Assembly (NCBI RefSeq): GCF_000208745.1
Contig: NC_030852.1
Location: 30,520,969-30,584,968 of the forward strand
Source: Theobroma cacao
Taxonomy: Eukaryota > Streptophyta > Magnoliopsida > Malvales > Malvaceae
Reading direction: 5' to 3'
Length of the DNA stretch: 64,000 bases
The notes under the pieces are model-generated. The model did no database searches and was not told where the DNA came from. It saw nothing but the letters and a program-made list of their open reading frames with translations. Shown here one piece after another: positions 35,325 through 47,835 of the stretch; positions within the stretch are counted from its first letter, which is position 1; every line of letters begins with the position of its first letter. The position numbers and the translations under genes are program-made.

Positions 35325-35681
35325 TGTCAATTTATAAAAAATATATCTTCATTGCTTATTTGTAGACTTGGCTCGGTTTTGAAAGGTTGATTGAAGATAG
35401 GTTGAAGCCAAGTCAAAGAGAAGACTTTGGGTCAAACGTATGTCTTATACTGAGAGAGTTTACTGTTTTTACTACTGTAATTAGTTGGTTGGTTATTAGT
35501 TAAACAACTTTACTTTCTTGTTTTTACACCTCTTTTCCTTTCTTTATAACAGATTGTTTCTTGTTAGCTTTGTATATAAAAACTCATTATAGTTGCCATT
35601 TTTATTCAATAAGAATAAAAAGAAAATATTCTTCCACAAGTTTCTCTCAAAGTTTTTTCTCGAAATTCCAAAGCTTTTACA
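35325..35681 (+). repeat. Copia 5' LTR
   Basis: Begins TGTCAATTTATAAAA and ends TTTTACA. It shares most of its length with the 3' copy, including GAAGATAGGTTGAAGCCAAG and CCACAAGTTTCTCTCAAAG. A TATATAAAA promoter-like motif lies near 35573. Substitutions against the 3' LTR are scattered, showing that the insertion is not recent. Confidence 0.9.
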
Positions 35682-37320
35682 TGGTATCAGAGTGACTTCA
35701 AGATTTAGGATCAAGAATGCTTTATAAATCCATTTGAGGTTTTGTTATTATTCTTGGTTTATTTCTTATTCATTGCTTGATTTTTCATTTTCATCATTTC
35801 ACATGAAATCTTGCATCTCACTTTGTAGATCTGGAATGTGTTAGAATTGATCACTTGAGTTTCTTCAATTACCACTAGAGTTGTGATTTGTGAAAATTAA
35901 AAAACTTTTTACTTGTGATTTGTTGTTATCTTGGATATGGCTGAAGACTCACAACTAGTGACTAAATTTACAGCAAACCCTAAAACTACAAATTCGTATC
36001 TAGAGGATGTTCAATCCCCTTACTACATGTATCATACTGATAGTCATGGATCTATCATTGTGAATCCTAAGCTCACCTCAAGCAATTATATTACTTAGAG
36101 CAAATCATTTTTGTTAGCACTGTCTATTAGGAATAAAGTCGGTTTCATTAATGGCATGATTACAAAACCTAATGTTTCAGATCCTCTGTTTAGTTCCTGG
36201 ATTATATGGAATAATTTGATAGTTGCCTGGCTTTTGGATTCTATAACACCTCTAATAGCATCTACTGTGTTTTACATAGATAATGCCTCTGAAATCTAAA
36301 ACACTTTTAAGCTGAACTTTGCCTAACCAGATGACACCCGTGTATGCAACTTGTAGTACAATTTAGGCAATGTGAATCAAGGCACTAGATCAATAGATGC
36401 ATACTTTATTGAGTTAAAGGGGATTTGGGAAAAGTTGAGGAATTTCAGGCCTTTACCACATTGTGAGTGTGGTAAATGCAATCCTGTCTGCTTTAACAAA
36501 TACTCAAATTAATACTACAAAGATATGGTATTTAGATTCTTAAATGATCTCAATGAGTCTTTTTCTACATTAAGATCATAGATTATATCAACGGAACCTC
36601 TTCTTAAGCTAGACAGAGCTTATAATATGGTTTTGGGAGAAAAGCTCAAAAAAGTTTGTTGATTCAATCGAATCCATTTATAAAGTCCTCTGCCATGATT
36701 ACTACTATAGACAATAAGAAGAAGGCCAAGACAGAATTGGTGTGTAGTCATTGTGGAAAGAATGGTCATGTTAAAGAAAAGTGCTATAGGTTGATTAGAT
36801 TCCTTGAAAATTTCAAGTTTACAAAAGGCAAAAGCGGTTTCAAGAAGACAAAATCAACTACAAACAATATCTCAACTGAAGCAAAAAATACTTTACAGTT
36901 TGATTATGATGAGAAGCTTATTGGCATAGATTCCATGTCCCAACTATCTCAAATTAAGCAACACGTTCATATATTAATGACTCTTCTCAATGAGAATGGT
37001 ATAAACAGTGAATACTATTTTGGTGGTTCATTAAATGCTCAACAAAGAAAGCCTTATTTGGTCAATTCAACCTTTGTAAGTATTGTCTCTGGTCACTTTT
37101 GTTTTAACACCATGAATAACCTTCCACCTAAGTACAAAATTATCAAATCTTTCATGATAAAGCAAAATTCCTGAGTGATAGATACTGGTGCTAGTGATCA
37201 TATATCATGCTCTTTGGTTAACTTTAACTTTGTTAGATCAGTAAAAACTTGTTTTGTGTGTTTACCTAATAGTGTTAAAGCTATTGTGACCCATATAGGA
37301 ATTGTTAAGTTGACCTCTCT

Positions 37321-40314
37321 TTTCACGATCCGGTACTCTCCTCGAGCCTGTGACAACCGTCGGGACGTCCCAATAGACATTCGTTACCCAAAGTGTCAAC
37401 CAGAACCCCGCAAGGCTTTAGTACCATTTTTTTGTCATCTCCTCTGTGAGTAATCATCACCAAACCTCTTTTTTTTTTAAGAATTTTAAGCTTTTTCCCT
37501 TTCAAAACCGTGAAAAAATAATTTTCGCTTCACAGGGCGTTTCCGTCATTTTTCCTCAAAATTTTCCGATCCCCGACTAAAAATGTAGTAGATAAGTGAA
37601 AAACACATATTTCATTATTTAAAATAAATTTGGGTGTCTAAAACATTTATTAAAAATGATATTGCAACTATTTGAATAAAATAAAAATATTCAATAAAAT
37701 ATTCTAATTTCTTGTAAAACAATATTTATAGAGTTATCGGTAAATAATTTTTATAATGTAAAAGCTAAATAAATTCACACGTACTATAATACAAATAACT
37801 GGGATATGAAATTTACTTTACAGTGACTCGTGGGCCCACAAGGAACAAAAGTGCACAAAGGCAGTAAACCTACAGTTTTTAGAGTAGTAAAGCCGACTAT
37901 AATCCTTGATGATATCTGCTATCCACAAGCTACCTTGGGCCTGAAATGGTTGGAAAGGAGGGTGGTGAGATTATAAAATCTCAGTGAGTAAACAGATACC
38001 ATCTAAACCATCTAAAGTCGAGTAAATGGAGACAGATAAAACAGTTTAACATACTGAAATTCATCACCTTTCAACTTATTTCAACCAAATAAAATCAATT
38101 CATATAAATCGAGTAATTAACATGGCTTATGAATTTCTTAAAACTTTGTCTCGTGCCAAAATCATTATCATACTCAATCATCAGGGATACCTTGGCCGAT
38201 GGCTATCCCAAACCGAGTTCGCCAAGGCTATTAAAAAGTTATGTACTCATAAATCATGTTTTTATTTTGAAAATATAGTCGTTCCTTGGCGTTGGCTGAG
38301 TTCCCCCTCATGTGGTGGTTTGACTTGAAGTGACCTCTAAAATGTTAGCCTCAGGAGTTATCCACCCGCGCCTCTCATACTGAGGTAAGATATAACGGGG
38401 TTTACCATGCCCTTCTAATAGGTTGGTTCAAGAAAACCCGCCCACTGCAGTAAGCTAATAATCATCCCACCAATCAATAAAATTCAATAACATGATATGA
38501 TAATTATTGTAATTCACAGCCTTTCAAGGCTAAATACACAGTTCATATATTTCAACACAAATACCAATTCCACCATTCATGCCAATATTGCCATAAGCCA
38601 ATCAATTATAACCATAAATTCACAATACATCAAATGGTCTCCAATTACTCTATTTGAAAAGCCATTATTAAATTTTAAAACAATTTTATGAAATCATTTC
38701 ATTAAATCACATTTTGTTTATAAAATCGAAAAATTTATCATTTAATTCATTTTTCATAAAATTCACAAAATCGGATAAAACATACTTTAGATAATTAAGA
38801 CGATAGTAAGGTTACTCACAGAACTAGGAGTTCGATATACTCCTATTTTCGATCTTCAGGCACAATCTCTTTACCCTTGTTAGAGGGCTCACCACCTATA
38901 CATCATACGTGACACGAATTTCAAGAAATTGTGTCAATTTATCATAAACTATTTCAGGCTCTATAAATCTATATGAACGCACGAAATGTGATGCAAAATA
39001 TCTGAATAGCCGTTTAAATACGGTATTCGACCTAATTTGCATTATTCTCGATGTAATTGGTTAAAACCTTCAATCTAACTCCAAATCAATTTCTTTCACT
39101 TTCTACACTCCAATTATACTTAAAATACCTCAATGACTGTGAATATGATTCAATTTATCAGTTCGAACCATAACTCGCACATGTCTATATATTAGGTAAA
39201 AATTAAGATTTTCATGCCAAAATTTTTCATTAAATTTCTAGCCTCATCAATCATTAAATACCACCAAAATATCATGAAATATCATCAATTTCAGCCTCAA
39301 TATCTTCCCTAGAAAATTCGGCCTCTTGTGGGTTTGTGAAGAACAAAGTGATTCCTTACTAGATTTTCATATTTTCCATTACCAAACAACCAAAAACACT
39401 TAATTAGCTTGAAATCTAGCAAAATCAATGCTCAAAACCTCTCCTCTCAAATTCGGCCAACATGGGTTCATCATGCAAACTTGAGTTCTAAGCATGAAAA
39501 ATGAAAAAGAAAGCATGGGTAGTGTAAATCACAAGATAAAATCACAAAATTTTACCTTTATTAGCTTAATCCCTTGAAATCCTACACTTTTTCTTCAATT
39601 TTCCCACCTAAGTTTTGTGTTCTTTCCTTTCCTTTTCACTTCATGCTTTGGCCGGCCATATAAGTGAGACTAAGAGAGTTTTGAATAGATTTTACTAGGA
39701 AATTCTAGAATAATCCAAGCTTGACACATGGCATGTTTCCATTGATCCATGTGTAATACTTATCCATTAAGCAATCTCTCTCCATCACATAAAATGTTTC
39801 AATTATCCACAATGTAAAATATTAATGGCTGAAATCCATGGGCATGACAAGTGTTAGGTGGTGTAAAATTCTAAAATTCCAACTTTGCCCTTGTAAACTT
39901 GTAAAATTATCATTTTGCCCCTGAGACTCCAAAAATGTTAAAATTTAAATTTTTCACCTCTCAAACTCAAATCATACTCCAATGAGTCAAATGTGATCAA
40001 AATTTTTTCTAAAAATTTCCATTTTATCCCCGAGTGATAAAATTACCATTTTACCCCTAGAACATGAAAATTTCAAATTGACTCCAATTCAGCCCTCGAA
40101 CTCCAAATCATCATTTTAAGTCATTCTGAGGTTTTTAAATTTTTAATTTCATCTTAAGATCTCTATTTAGACTAGTTCGAGACTTAATTGAACTTAATAG
40201 TACCATTTAGTACAATATCGACTTTTGACTATTTTTCGAGGCTTCCCAAGTATGCAAGTATATTGTCAATTACATGAAGGACATGGCACGTACTTTATAA
40301 GGTCGGGCTTGACA
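37321..40314. mobile_element. ~3-kb solo LTR (Gypsy-type) inserted in Copia pol
   Basis: The insert starts TTTCACGATCCGG, ends GGTCGGGCTTGACA, and is flanked on both sides by TCTCT (37316-37320 and 40315-40319), a perfect 5-bp duplication. Both interrupted Copia frames meet in phase across one copy of the duplication, which confirms the boundaries. Inside I find no gag-pol, only non-coding sequence with features usual for large plant Gypsy LTRs: CCTGTGACAACCGTCGGGAC near the left end and repeated TTACCCC/TTGCCCC tracts near the right. The expected 5' TG seems mutated to TT. A solo LTR from recombination of a full element is the best explanation; a non-autonomous LTR element without coding sequence is the alternative. 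Confidence 0.75.
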
Positions 40315-43300
40315 TCTCTATTAACCTTAGAAAATGTTTTATGTATCCCTTCATTCAATTTCAACCTTGTTTTAGTGACTAAACTTACTTCTTGTAAGAA
40401 CAACTGTGTTCTCTTTACTGATGAGCTTTGTGTTATTCAAGATCTCCCTTCATGGAAGATAACCGAGGTTGCTACAGTTTTCTCAGGGTTATGCTTCCTG
40501 CAAGATTACCAAGATGAACAATTTCTTTCCAAGTTCAGTTTTGATAATTATGTATCATTTCCTGTTAAATCTTCTGTCAATACTTGTAAAACATTGTACA
40601 AAAAATTTGACTTGTGGCACTTTAGGCTAGGTCACACACATTCAAGTAGAATAAGTGTCATAAATAAACAATATCTTGAGATTTAGTCTTCAAAAGATTT
40701 GATATGTGATGTTTGTCTTGCTACAAAAATGAAAAAAAATTACCATTTCTTATTCACATTAAAAATACAGCTTCTGTTTTTGAAAATGTGCATGCTAATG
40801 TATGAGGACCATATACAGTTCCTACTATCAAAGGCCAACGTTATTTTCTCACTTTAGTTGATGATTTTTCAAGGTTTACTTGGATTTTTTCATGTGACAC
40901 AAATCATATGTGTTTAGTTTATTGCCTTCATTTTATAAGTTTGCTAAAAATCAATTTTCAACCTCTATAAAAAGCTTTAAGACAAATCATGGGAGGGAAT
41001 TTAGTCTTACTGATTTTTATGCAAAATATGGTATCGTACATCAACTTTCTTGTGTGGAGGCATCTCAACAAAATAGGATTGTTGAGAGAAAACATCAGCA
41101 TATTCTTGTAGTAGCCAAAGCTCTAATACATCAAGCTTCCTAATTTGTGTGTTTTGGGGGAGAAACAGTTCTTACTGTAGCTCATTTAGTCAATAGAATT
41201 CCAACTAAAGTTCTCCAAGATAAGCCATCCTATGAAGTGCTCTATCTTAAACCACATTCCTATGAACACCTTAGAGTCTTTGGCTCTATTTGTTTTGTGT
41301 CTACTTTAGACAAAACAGAAGAAAATTAGATCGAAGTGCAACTAAATGTGTATTTGTTGGATATCCACATGGCACAAAGGGATACAAAGTTTATGACACT
41401 AATGCTACGAAGTTTCTTACATCTAGAAACTAGTTTTTCACGAACATATCTTTCCTTTCAAATCATCACAACATCTTGTTGATCAATCTGCATTTTCACA
41501 AACACCTGATATGTATAGCTTCAATTTTAGTATTTCAGCCCCTAATGTTGTGAATTTTACCCCAAATCATCATCTTTCAGCTAAGTCATCTTCATTTACA
41601 CATGTTCCATCACTTGAAACTCACTCTCAACTAGAACCTGATGAATTACATTCCAATTCACCTGACACTGTTGTTTAAAGTAGCCTTGCAAAGTCATGTT
41701 TCAATACCTTATAGTTCTGTCATTGCTTTACCTGATACTATTCCCATAATTAGGAAAAGTAACTAACCTAAACACACACCAGAGTACCTTGAAGTTTATC
41801 AAACTTATTTACCTTATAGTTCTCACTAAATTACTTCACATCCTACAACAAATTTTCTTTCCAGCCATCAACTTTTTTCTGCTCACAAGTCTTTTTAGCA
41901 ACATTATCTCAAACTTATGGACTAGCTACATATAGTCAAGCTGTTAAGTACTCTCATTGGCAAGAAGCAATGCAATCTGAATTGAAGGCTTTGGAAAATA
42001 ATGGAACATGGAGTATTGTACCTTTACTTTCTGACTCATATACAGAAGGTTTTAAGTGGGTGTTTAAGGTTAAAATGAATGCAAATGGGATTGTGGAAAG
42101 GTATAAGGTAAGGTTGGTAGCTAAGGACTACAATTAAAAGGAAGGGTTTGATTATCAAGAAACCTTCAGCCTTGTGGCTAAACAAACTACTGTCAAGGTT
42201 TTCTTAGCATTGGTAGCTGCTAAGGGTTGATATTAATCACAACACAACATAAATAACGCTTTTCTCAATGGAGATTTTAAAGAAACAATATATATGCAAT
42301 TAGCTCAAGGTTATTCTATTAAAGAGGAGTATGAACCTGATTCCAAATTAGTCTGCAAGTTACATAAATCTCTTTGTGGTTTAAAGCAGGCTTCAAGACA
42401 ATGGAATACTAAGTTCACTACTTCTTTATTGAGGTATGGTTTTACACATCACTCTCAGATTACTCTTTGTTTACAATGACAATATCTAATGGAGACTTTA
42501 CAGCATTGTTGGTAAATGTTAATGACATAGTTATTGCTAATACTTCTACTCAAGTTGTTGCTTATGTAAAGGACTACTTAAGCTCTAAATTTAAATTGAA
42601 GGACTTAGGAACAATAAAGTATTTTCTTGGCCTTGAGATTGCAAAGAGTTCATAAGGTATTTCAATCTGTCAAAGGAAGAATACATTGGATCTTTTGGAA
42701 GAATATGGCATGTTTGGTTTGAAACCAATCACAACTCCCATTGATTATAGTCACAAATTTAGTTAAGACATAAATGATGCAGAAATGGCAAACTCACCAG
42801 GATATAGGTAGTTGATAGGTAAACTCTTGTATTTGACTTTCTCAAGACCTGACATCTCTTATGCGGTTCAAGTCTTATCAGTAGCATATCATGTTTTGAA
42901 ATACCTTAAATTAGCTCCAAGCCAAGAAATATTGGTGAGAGTAAAATTAGATTTAGTAACATCAGCATATTCAGATAGTGATTGGGCAGGATACCCTGAT
43001 ACACACAAGTCTGTCTCTAATTAGTGTGTATTTTGTGGACGTTTGTTGGTAAGTTGGAAATCTAAAAAGCAAACGGTGGTTGCTAGAAGCTCAACACAGG
43101 TTGAGTATTGAGCCATGGCTTCTACATGTTATGAAGTCATGTGGCTAAGGTACTTATTATTAGAGTTTGCTATTAAACATGAAGTAACAGTAAAATTGTA
43201 CTATGATAACCAATCTGCTATCTATATTGTCGTAATCCTACATTTCATGAACGCACAAAAATATGGAGATGGACTGTCACTTTATCAAAGAAAACGTGCT

Positions 43301-43455
43301 TGCTGGTATAATCAATCCTGTGTATGTTCCTACAAAGATGAAATTACAGATTTATTGACTAAAGGATTACAACCAAAGCAATATCGTAAGCTCTTAAGCA
43401 AGATGAATATACATAATATTCATTCTCCATCATGAATATTCATCTGGATGGGGAG

Positions 43456-43822
43456 TATTAATCTGCAAAGAGGATACCTTCATTGCTCAGTTGTAGACTT
43501 GGTTTGGTTCTAAAAGGTTGAATGAAGATAGGTTGAAGCCAAGTCAAAGGAAAGACCTTGGATCAAACACATGTCTTATACTAAGAAAGTTATTTATTTT
43601 TATTGCTTTTACTGCTATAATTAGTTGGTTTGTTATTAGTTAAACAACTTTACTTTCTTGTTTTTTTTAACTATTTTCCTTTCTTTATAACAGACTGTTT
43701 ATTATTAACTCTGTATATAAAAGCCCATTATAGTTGCCATTTTTGTTCAATGAGAATAAAAAGAAAATATTCTTCCACAAGTTTCTCTCAAAGTTTTCTC
43801 TCAAAATTCCAGAGCTTTAACA
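43456..43822 (+). repeat. Copia 3' LTR
   Basis: Begins TATTAATCTGCAAAG right after the purine tract and ends CTTTAACA. The first base pair has changed from the expected TG to TA. Compared with the 5' copy it carries scattered substitutions and small insertions, for example in the GTTATTTATTTTTATTG stretch. Confidence 0.88.
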
Positions 43823-45383
43823 GATGGTTGTTGCAATAATGATAGGCCCCTCAAGCAAGGAAAAAGACATAAGTTTACGGACTCTAACAAGCGATGGAAA
43901 ATTTTCAATTCGGTCGACCTATGAGTTACAAACAACGAGCAATGATACAACGATTCATTACTGGCAATAAGTTTGGAAAAAACCTAGCTCAAGGAAAAAT
44001 TGAGTATTCATTTGGCGAGTACTTCATGATTCTTTGCCAACAATAGAATGGTTATCAAGAAGAAACATGGGCATTTAATCATCTTGCCTTTAGTGTCGAC
44101 ATCAAGTAGAAGCCATTCTTCATGCAATAAGAGATTGTAAACCTTCGAGCGATGTTTGGTTGCAGATAGATCCAGATTTAGCAAAAGGAAATTTCTTTCA
44201 TCTTGACCTACAACGTTAGATAACAACAAACATGGTAATTAACAAAACCTTGGATAGAATACCATAAGGTACAATATTTGTTTATACCACATGACTGTTA
44301 TGGTACTAGCGAAACCTAGTTTTCTTTAACGACTCATTTGTTTGGCCTTATAATGCATGACAACAAATATGGACGAAAGCAAAAGAAGCATGGGATAACT
44401 TAGGAAAAGAACAGTCCAGAATCAAAAAGGAAGTCCTAATATCTTGGGAAAAACCTAAGTATTCTTTTGTCAAACTCAATGTTGATGGAAGTGCAAGAGG
44501 GTAACTAGGCATGGCAACAATGGATGGTGTAATTAAAGATGATTACGGATTTGGTTGGTGGGTTTCATGTATAAAATCAGTATCACCTTTTCATTAACAA
44601 CAGAACTTGGGATTAAAATTATACTGGACTAGGGGATTCAGGAAAGTTCAGGTGGAATCGAAATCTTTGTTAGCCATTCAAAAGTTAATCATTCAGAACT
44701 CGTCATTAGATTCGAATGCTCATCTTATCAAGTGTATGAGAAAACTATTTCAAAAATCTTGAGAATGCACCATATCTCACATTCATTGTGAAGCTAATTA
44801 ATACGCCGATTGGATGGCCACACATCATGAAGACCTACCTCTTTGGTTACATATTTGGATTCTCTTTTAACTAATATGAGTTCACTTTTATTTGCAGACA
44901 TTTTAGGTGTTTTATGGCTTAGAATGATGTAGTTTATTTTATTTTAAATTATAATTATGAACCCAAATTATCAAAATAAACAAAAAAAATATTTAGACAT
45001 TAAGGATTTAAAATTTTAATTTGGATTGAAAATTACTTATAATTAAAGTTCAAATGAATTGTTTTGAGAGAGTGAAAAACATAACCAAAAATCGAGAAAA
45101 TGAAGCATCGTGCAGGTCTTAAATGTAGGATTTTAATTTTAAAGAGAGAGTAGTTTAACTTTTGACTTTTTAAAAAAAATCTTAAATTATAGTAAAAAAA
45201 TTTTTAGTCTTTTCATGTAGTGTTTAAATATTAGTATATAAATTATTTTTTAATAAATCTACTTTCACCCCACTCTCTACAAACTTGTAAACAAAATAAT
45301 AAGTGCATTATCATTATTAACTATATAAAATTCTAAATAAGTAATATAACAAGTAAATATTTTTTTATAAATGAGTGGTGTCA

Positions 45384-45403
45384 GTGGTGTCATGTGACAC
45401 CAC
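45384..45403. repeat. Perfect 20-bp palindrome at hAT-like end
   Basis: GTGGTGTCATGTGACACCAC reads the same on both strands. It lies within the subterminal right end of hAT-like copy 2, and a one-base variant occurs in copy 1 (about 10092-10110). Its GTGGTGTCA half is also found, in single form, at the left end of the family, so it could be a transposase-binding repeat. Confidence 0.75.
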
Positions 45404-45428
45404 TTCAATGTAGGTAAGTACACCCTTG

Positions 45429-47119
45429 GCTACCGCCTGCCAGGAAGAATACAAGAGAGTGACATTAATTGATGTCACTATTTGGTCAATACGAGTATGT
45501 GCTTAAATCTTAGAATATTAATTTTGGTTAACCTCAATCCCCCAATGTGTTAATTTTATTTAATCTAGTTCTGTTGGTACCTGTCGAGACCCGTATATGG
45601 TAGCAAACTTATAGGCTTATATTAGCGGAGGAAAAGTTATTGTAAGTAATCTAATTACTCAACAATTGTTTTCAAGCAGACTTTTGTAAACTATATATTC
45701 AGGCGTCCAATTTTGAACACTTGGATTTAGGTTTTTATATAGTATTTATTTTCCTTTGCATACATATATGATTTATGATTTAATGGTACAAATGAGATAA
45801 TACCTGTTATTTTATAACTCACTCACTGAATAGAGATTTTCTTTCCTGTTTTTAGATACCACGGTTTGGACTGCCCTCTGCGGGGGATTGGGACCTGAGG
45901 GGAGCCAATCCCGTAATAAGTTAGTAGTATTTCTATTTAATTATCTTTAAAACTTGAAAAGATTTCAAAACGACAAACCCAAAACAGGTTTTGAATATTA
46001 TATCTGCGCGGGTAAAATGTGTGATTTAAAATATTAATTAACAGTTGCAATTTAAAAAAAAAAAAAGAGAGAGAAGGAAGGGAAAGATCAGTCTTTGAAG
46101 TCAAAAAGTCGTATAAAACTACAATTTGAACACATCTTTTGAATATGCTAGTCTTCTCTTTCAAATAGCATTAGTGAAATGGGAATGAAACTTCACAATT
46201 TGAAGTGCTGCAAAGGTTACTCAGTACGTTCTGGCAGTCATAACTTGAAAGCTTTTACTTTTTTTTTTCTTTTTGTACATGTGAAAATTTGAATATTAAT
46301 CTTTTAAATTTCATAAGAAAGGATAATTTATTGTAACAAAATCTTGGTCTGAGCATCAAAAAATTATTATTTTTTATTTATATGTGCTATGGTTAATTCG
46401 CAAGAAAATATGTTACCCTTGATAAAAAGATTGGGAAGTCCAGAGTGGGTTGAATCCCTGGCTCCTGTCATTGCAGGCGCTAGGTGGGTTCCAGGCTGGA
46501 GAATGGAGATATGTAACTGAAACCCAGAACCAACCCAACACTAAAACATCGAGTCACATTGGGTTTGGGCCCAAATGCTTGGTACGTTCGATTCGGCCCG
46601 ACCCAATCATAGGAAAATGTGGATCAGGCTGGTCCATCTGTTAGGATTTGAAGCCCATAGTAAAAGAAAAGAAGATAAAACAAAGTTAGTTCATACTAAA
46701 TAAAAAATTTGGGTGGGCGTGGGCCGAACAAGTAGCTGACCTAATCATTAGCTCTACCGTTGATGGTAGTGGTTGTGATCCTTGTAGATAAAGTCTAGTA
46801 CTTTATATATTTTTTAATTTAAGAAAAAGTGGGGTGGAATTGTCTCTCCCTCGGAAATGGGGAAATGGGGCCGTTCCCGCTTGAATAGTGAATACAAGCG
46901 CCGAAAAGTCAATGAGAAATGGGAAAGAAGGTGACAAGAAATTGAGAAAAGAAACGTTAGACACGTGACAGTGATTAAGTAAATAGTGGAAAATTAGACG
47001 GAGAGACGAAAGACGACAAATTCAAATTCAGTCGTTGAGAAAATTACATGTGAATTTGTTCGGCATTTCAGTTTCATGTCCCGCGAACCCACACTCTATC
47101 TTAACTCCCCTGATGTCCT
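45429..47119. other. Spacer and upstream region of Cys-rich protein gene
   Basis: No gene supported. Around 45840-45920 there is non-coding sequence (CTCACTCACTGAATAGAG, GATACCACGGTTTGGAC) with the texture of an LTR fragment, ending in a small GGGATTGG/CCAATCCC stem; this is a weak call. From 46440 on the sequence is less AT-rich and leads into the promoter of the gene at 47836. Confidence 0.35.
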
Positions 47120-47260
47120 TTGCGTGCGTCTGCTCCTGTCCAAAATGCTTTCGTTTCACACATTAGTGACCTTTTTTTTGTTTACTTAGGGCGCCCCGCG
47201 TCAACCCCCCAACCCCCACCCTTCGGCCCTAACTTCTCCTACTCATCCCCGTTTTTTTTC

Positions 47261-47268
47261 TATAAATA
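47261..47268 (+). promoter_or_regulatory. TATA box of Cys-rich protein gene
   Basis: TATAAATA follows a pyrimidine run and precedes a C/T-rich probable 5'UTR by the usual ~30 bases. A likely 5'UTR intron starts after CGCCAG at 47417 (GTTAGTTT) and ends at TCTGCAG 47751-47757, giving a leader of moderate length before ATG 47836. Plant 5'UTR introns often raise expression. Inferred from sequence only. Confidence 0.6.
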
Positions 47269-47835
47269 CTCCCTACCCTTCCCTGGGTTTTCCCATTTTT
47301 CTCTTTGCCCTTTTGGTTACTGCCGCTTCTTCGTCAAGACAGAGCGCTTGTTTCTTTTTTTGTTTCTTTCTTTCTTTTGGGGTTCCCGTTTGTTGCTTTC
47401 ACTGTTCCGGCGCCAGGTTAGTTTCGTTACTTCCTTCTCTTGCAATTGTTTCCTTCCAAGTTTTGTGCTCTTTTTATTAATGGAGAATGGACAATTTTTT
47501 GCCCATTTTCCAGATCCGTTTGCATTTGGGCGTGTATTTTGGTTTTTATGTGATGGGTTCAACGGTTATGGCTCGATGCTTTTAACCTCTTTGATCTCTA
47601 GATGGGTAGGGTCGTTTTTGTAATTTTGGTTAAATACAAGTCTGCTTTTTGTAGTGTTGGATTTGATCAAAATACTAGTGGTTATAGCTAGCAAGAGACC
47701 CCGCCAAAGTGTATCAAAAGTTTGACCAATTGTTTGATATTCTGTTGGGCTCTGCAGAAGAACGTTTGAGTATTACACGGTTGGGAGCTTTGGGATTTTT
47801 CAATCGTGAAAAGACTTTTTTTGGTCTCAAAGGCA

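Larger units (their letters stand above)
35325..43822 (+). mobile_element. Ty1/Copia LTR retrotransposon, defective
   Basis: LTRs 35325-35681 and 43456-43822 bound the element. Flanks GATAG (35320-35324) and GATGG (43823-43827) are a 5-bp duplication with one difference. A primer-binding site TGGTATCAGAG matching initiator Met-tRNA begins at 35682, and a purine tract precedes the 3' LTR (GGATGGGGAG). Coding remnants in Copia order: gag from about 35938; CCHC zinc knuckle 36743-36784; protease DTGASDH near 37181; pre-integrase HxxxGH-like segment near 40612; integrase to about 41330; reverse transcriptase about 41945-42660; RNase H about 43100-43400. Stop codons (36096-36098, 37172-37174 and many later) and frameshifts make it inactive. 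It is 8.5 kb because a 3-kb element is inserted at 37321. Confidence 0.9.
34902..44948 (+). mobile_element. 5'-truncated LINE fragment, itself split by Copia
   Basis: Two segments, 34902-35324 and 43823-44948, read as consecutive portions of one decayed L1-type LINE. The left has a HMAHVWKSILKSR...GLGSNIANGHLT-like stretch and FGNWNFDQVNQVLP. The right continues with TLTSDGKFSIRSTYELQT and, at about 44437-44860, an RNase H-like domain (ISWEKPKYSFVKLNVDGSAR, then KVQVESKSLLAI). Endonuclease and reverse transcriptase are missing, as expected for 5' truncation during target-primed insertion. Stops are numerous. The Copia element interrupts it at 35325-43822. End positions are inferred from where the surrounding hAT-like sequence breaks. 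Confidence 0.68.
34678..45428. mobile_element. Non-autonomous hAT-like transposon, copy 2, split by nested insertions
   Basis: Two separated pieces, 34678-34901 and 44949-45428, align to the left quarter and right part of the complete copy at 9288-10135. Shared landmarks include GTCATAATTAAAAT and CATTAAATTA on the left, and GAGTAGTTTAA, CTTAAATTATAG and GTCATGTGACACCAC on the right. Alignment stops at 34901 and resumes at 44949, with TTATAA at both edges, so about 10 kb was inserted at this point. Outer end motifs (TACCCGTAGAAGTGG; complement CAAGGGTGTACTTACC) match the family, but I could not see a clear outer target duplication. Confidence 0.72.

Noticed and set aside
35325..43822. Active Copia element
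   Set aside because: In-frame stops, frameshifts, diverged LTRs and a 3-kb insertion within pol.
47120..47623. 167-codon frame in the leader of the Cys-rich gene
   Set aside because: Lies across TATA box, 5'UTR and probable leader intron; pyrimidine-rich leader sequence gives a Phe/Ser/Pro-rich frame by chance.
47806..47835. Earlier start for the Cys-rich protein at 47806
   Set aside because: That codon is GTG, not ATG; the first ATG is 47836 and begins the conserved region.
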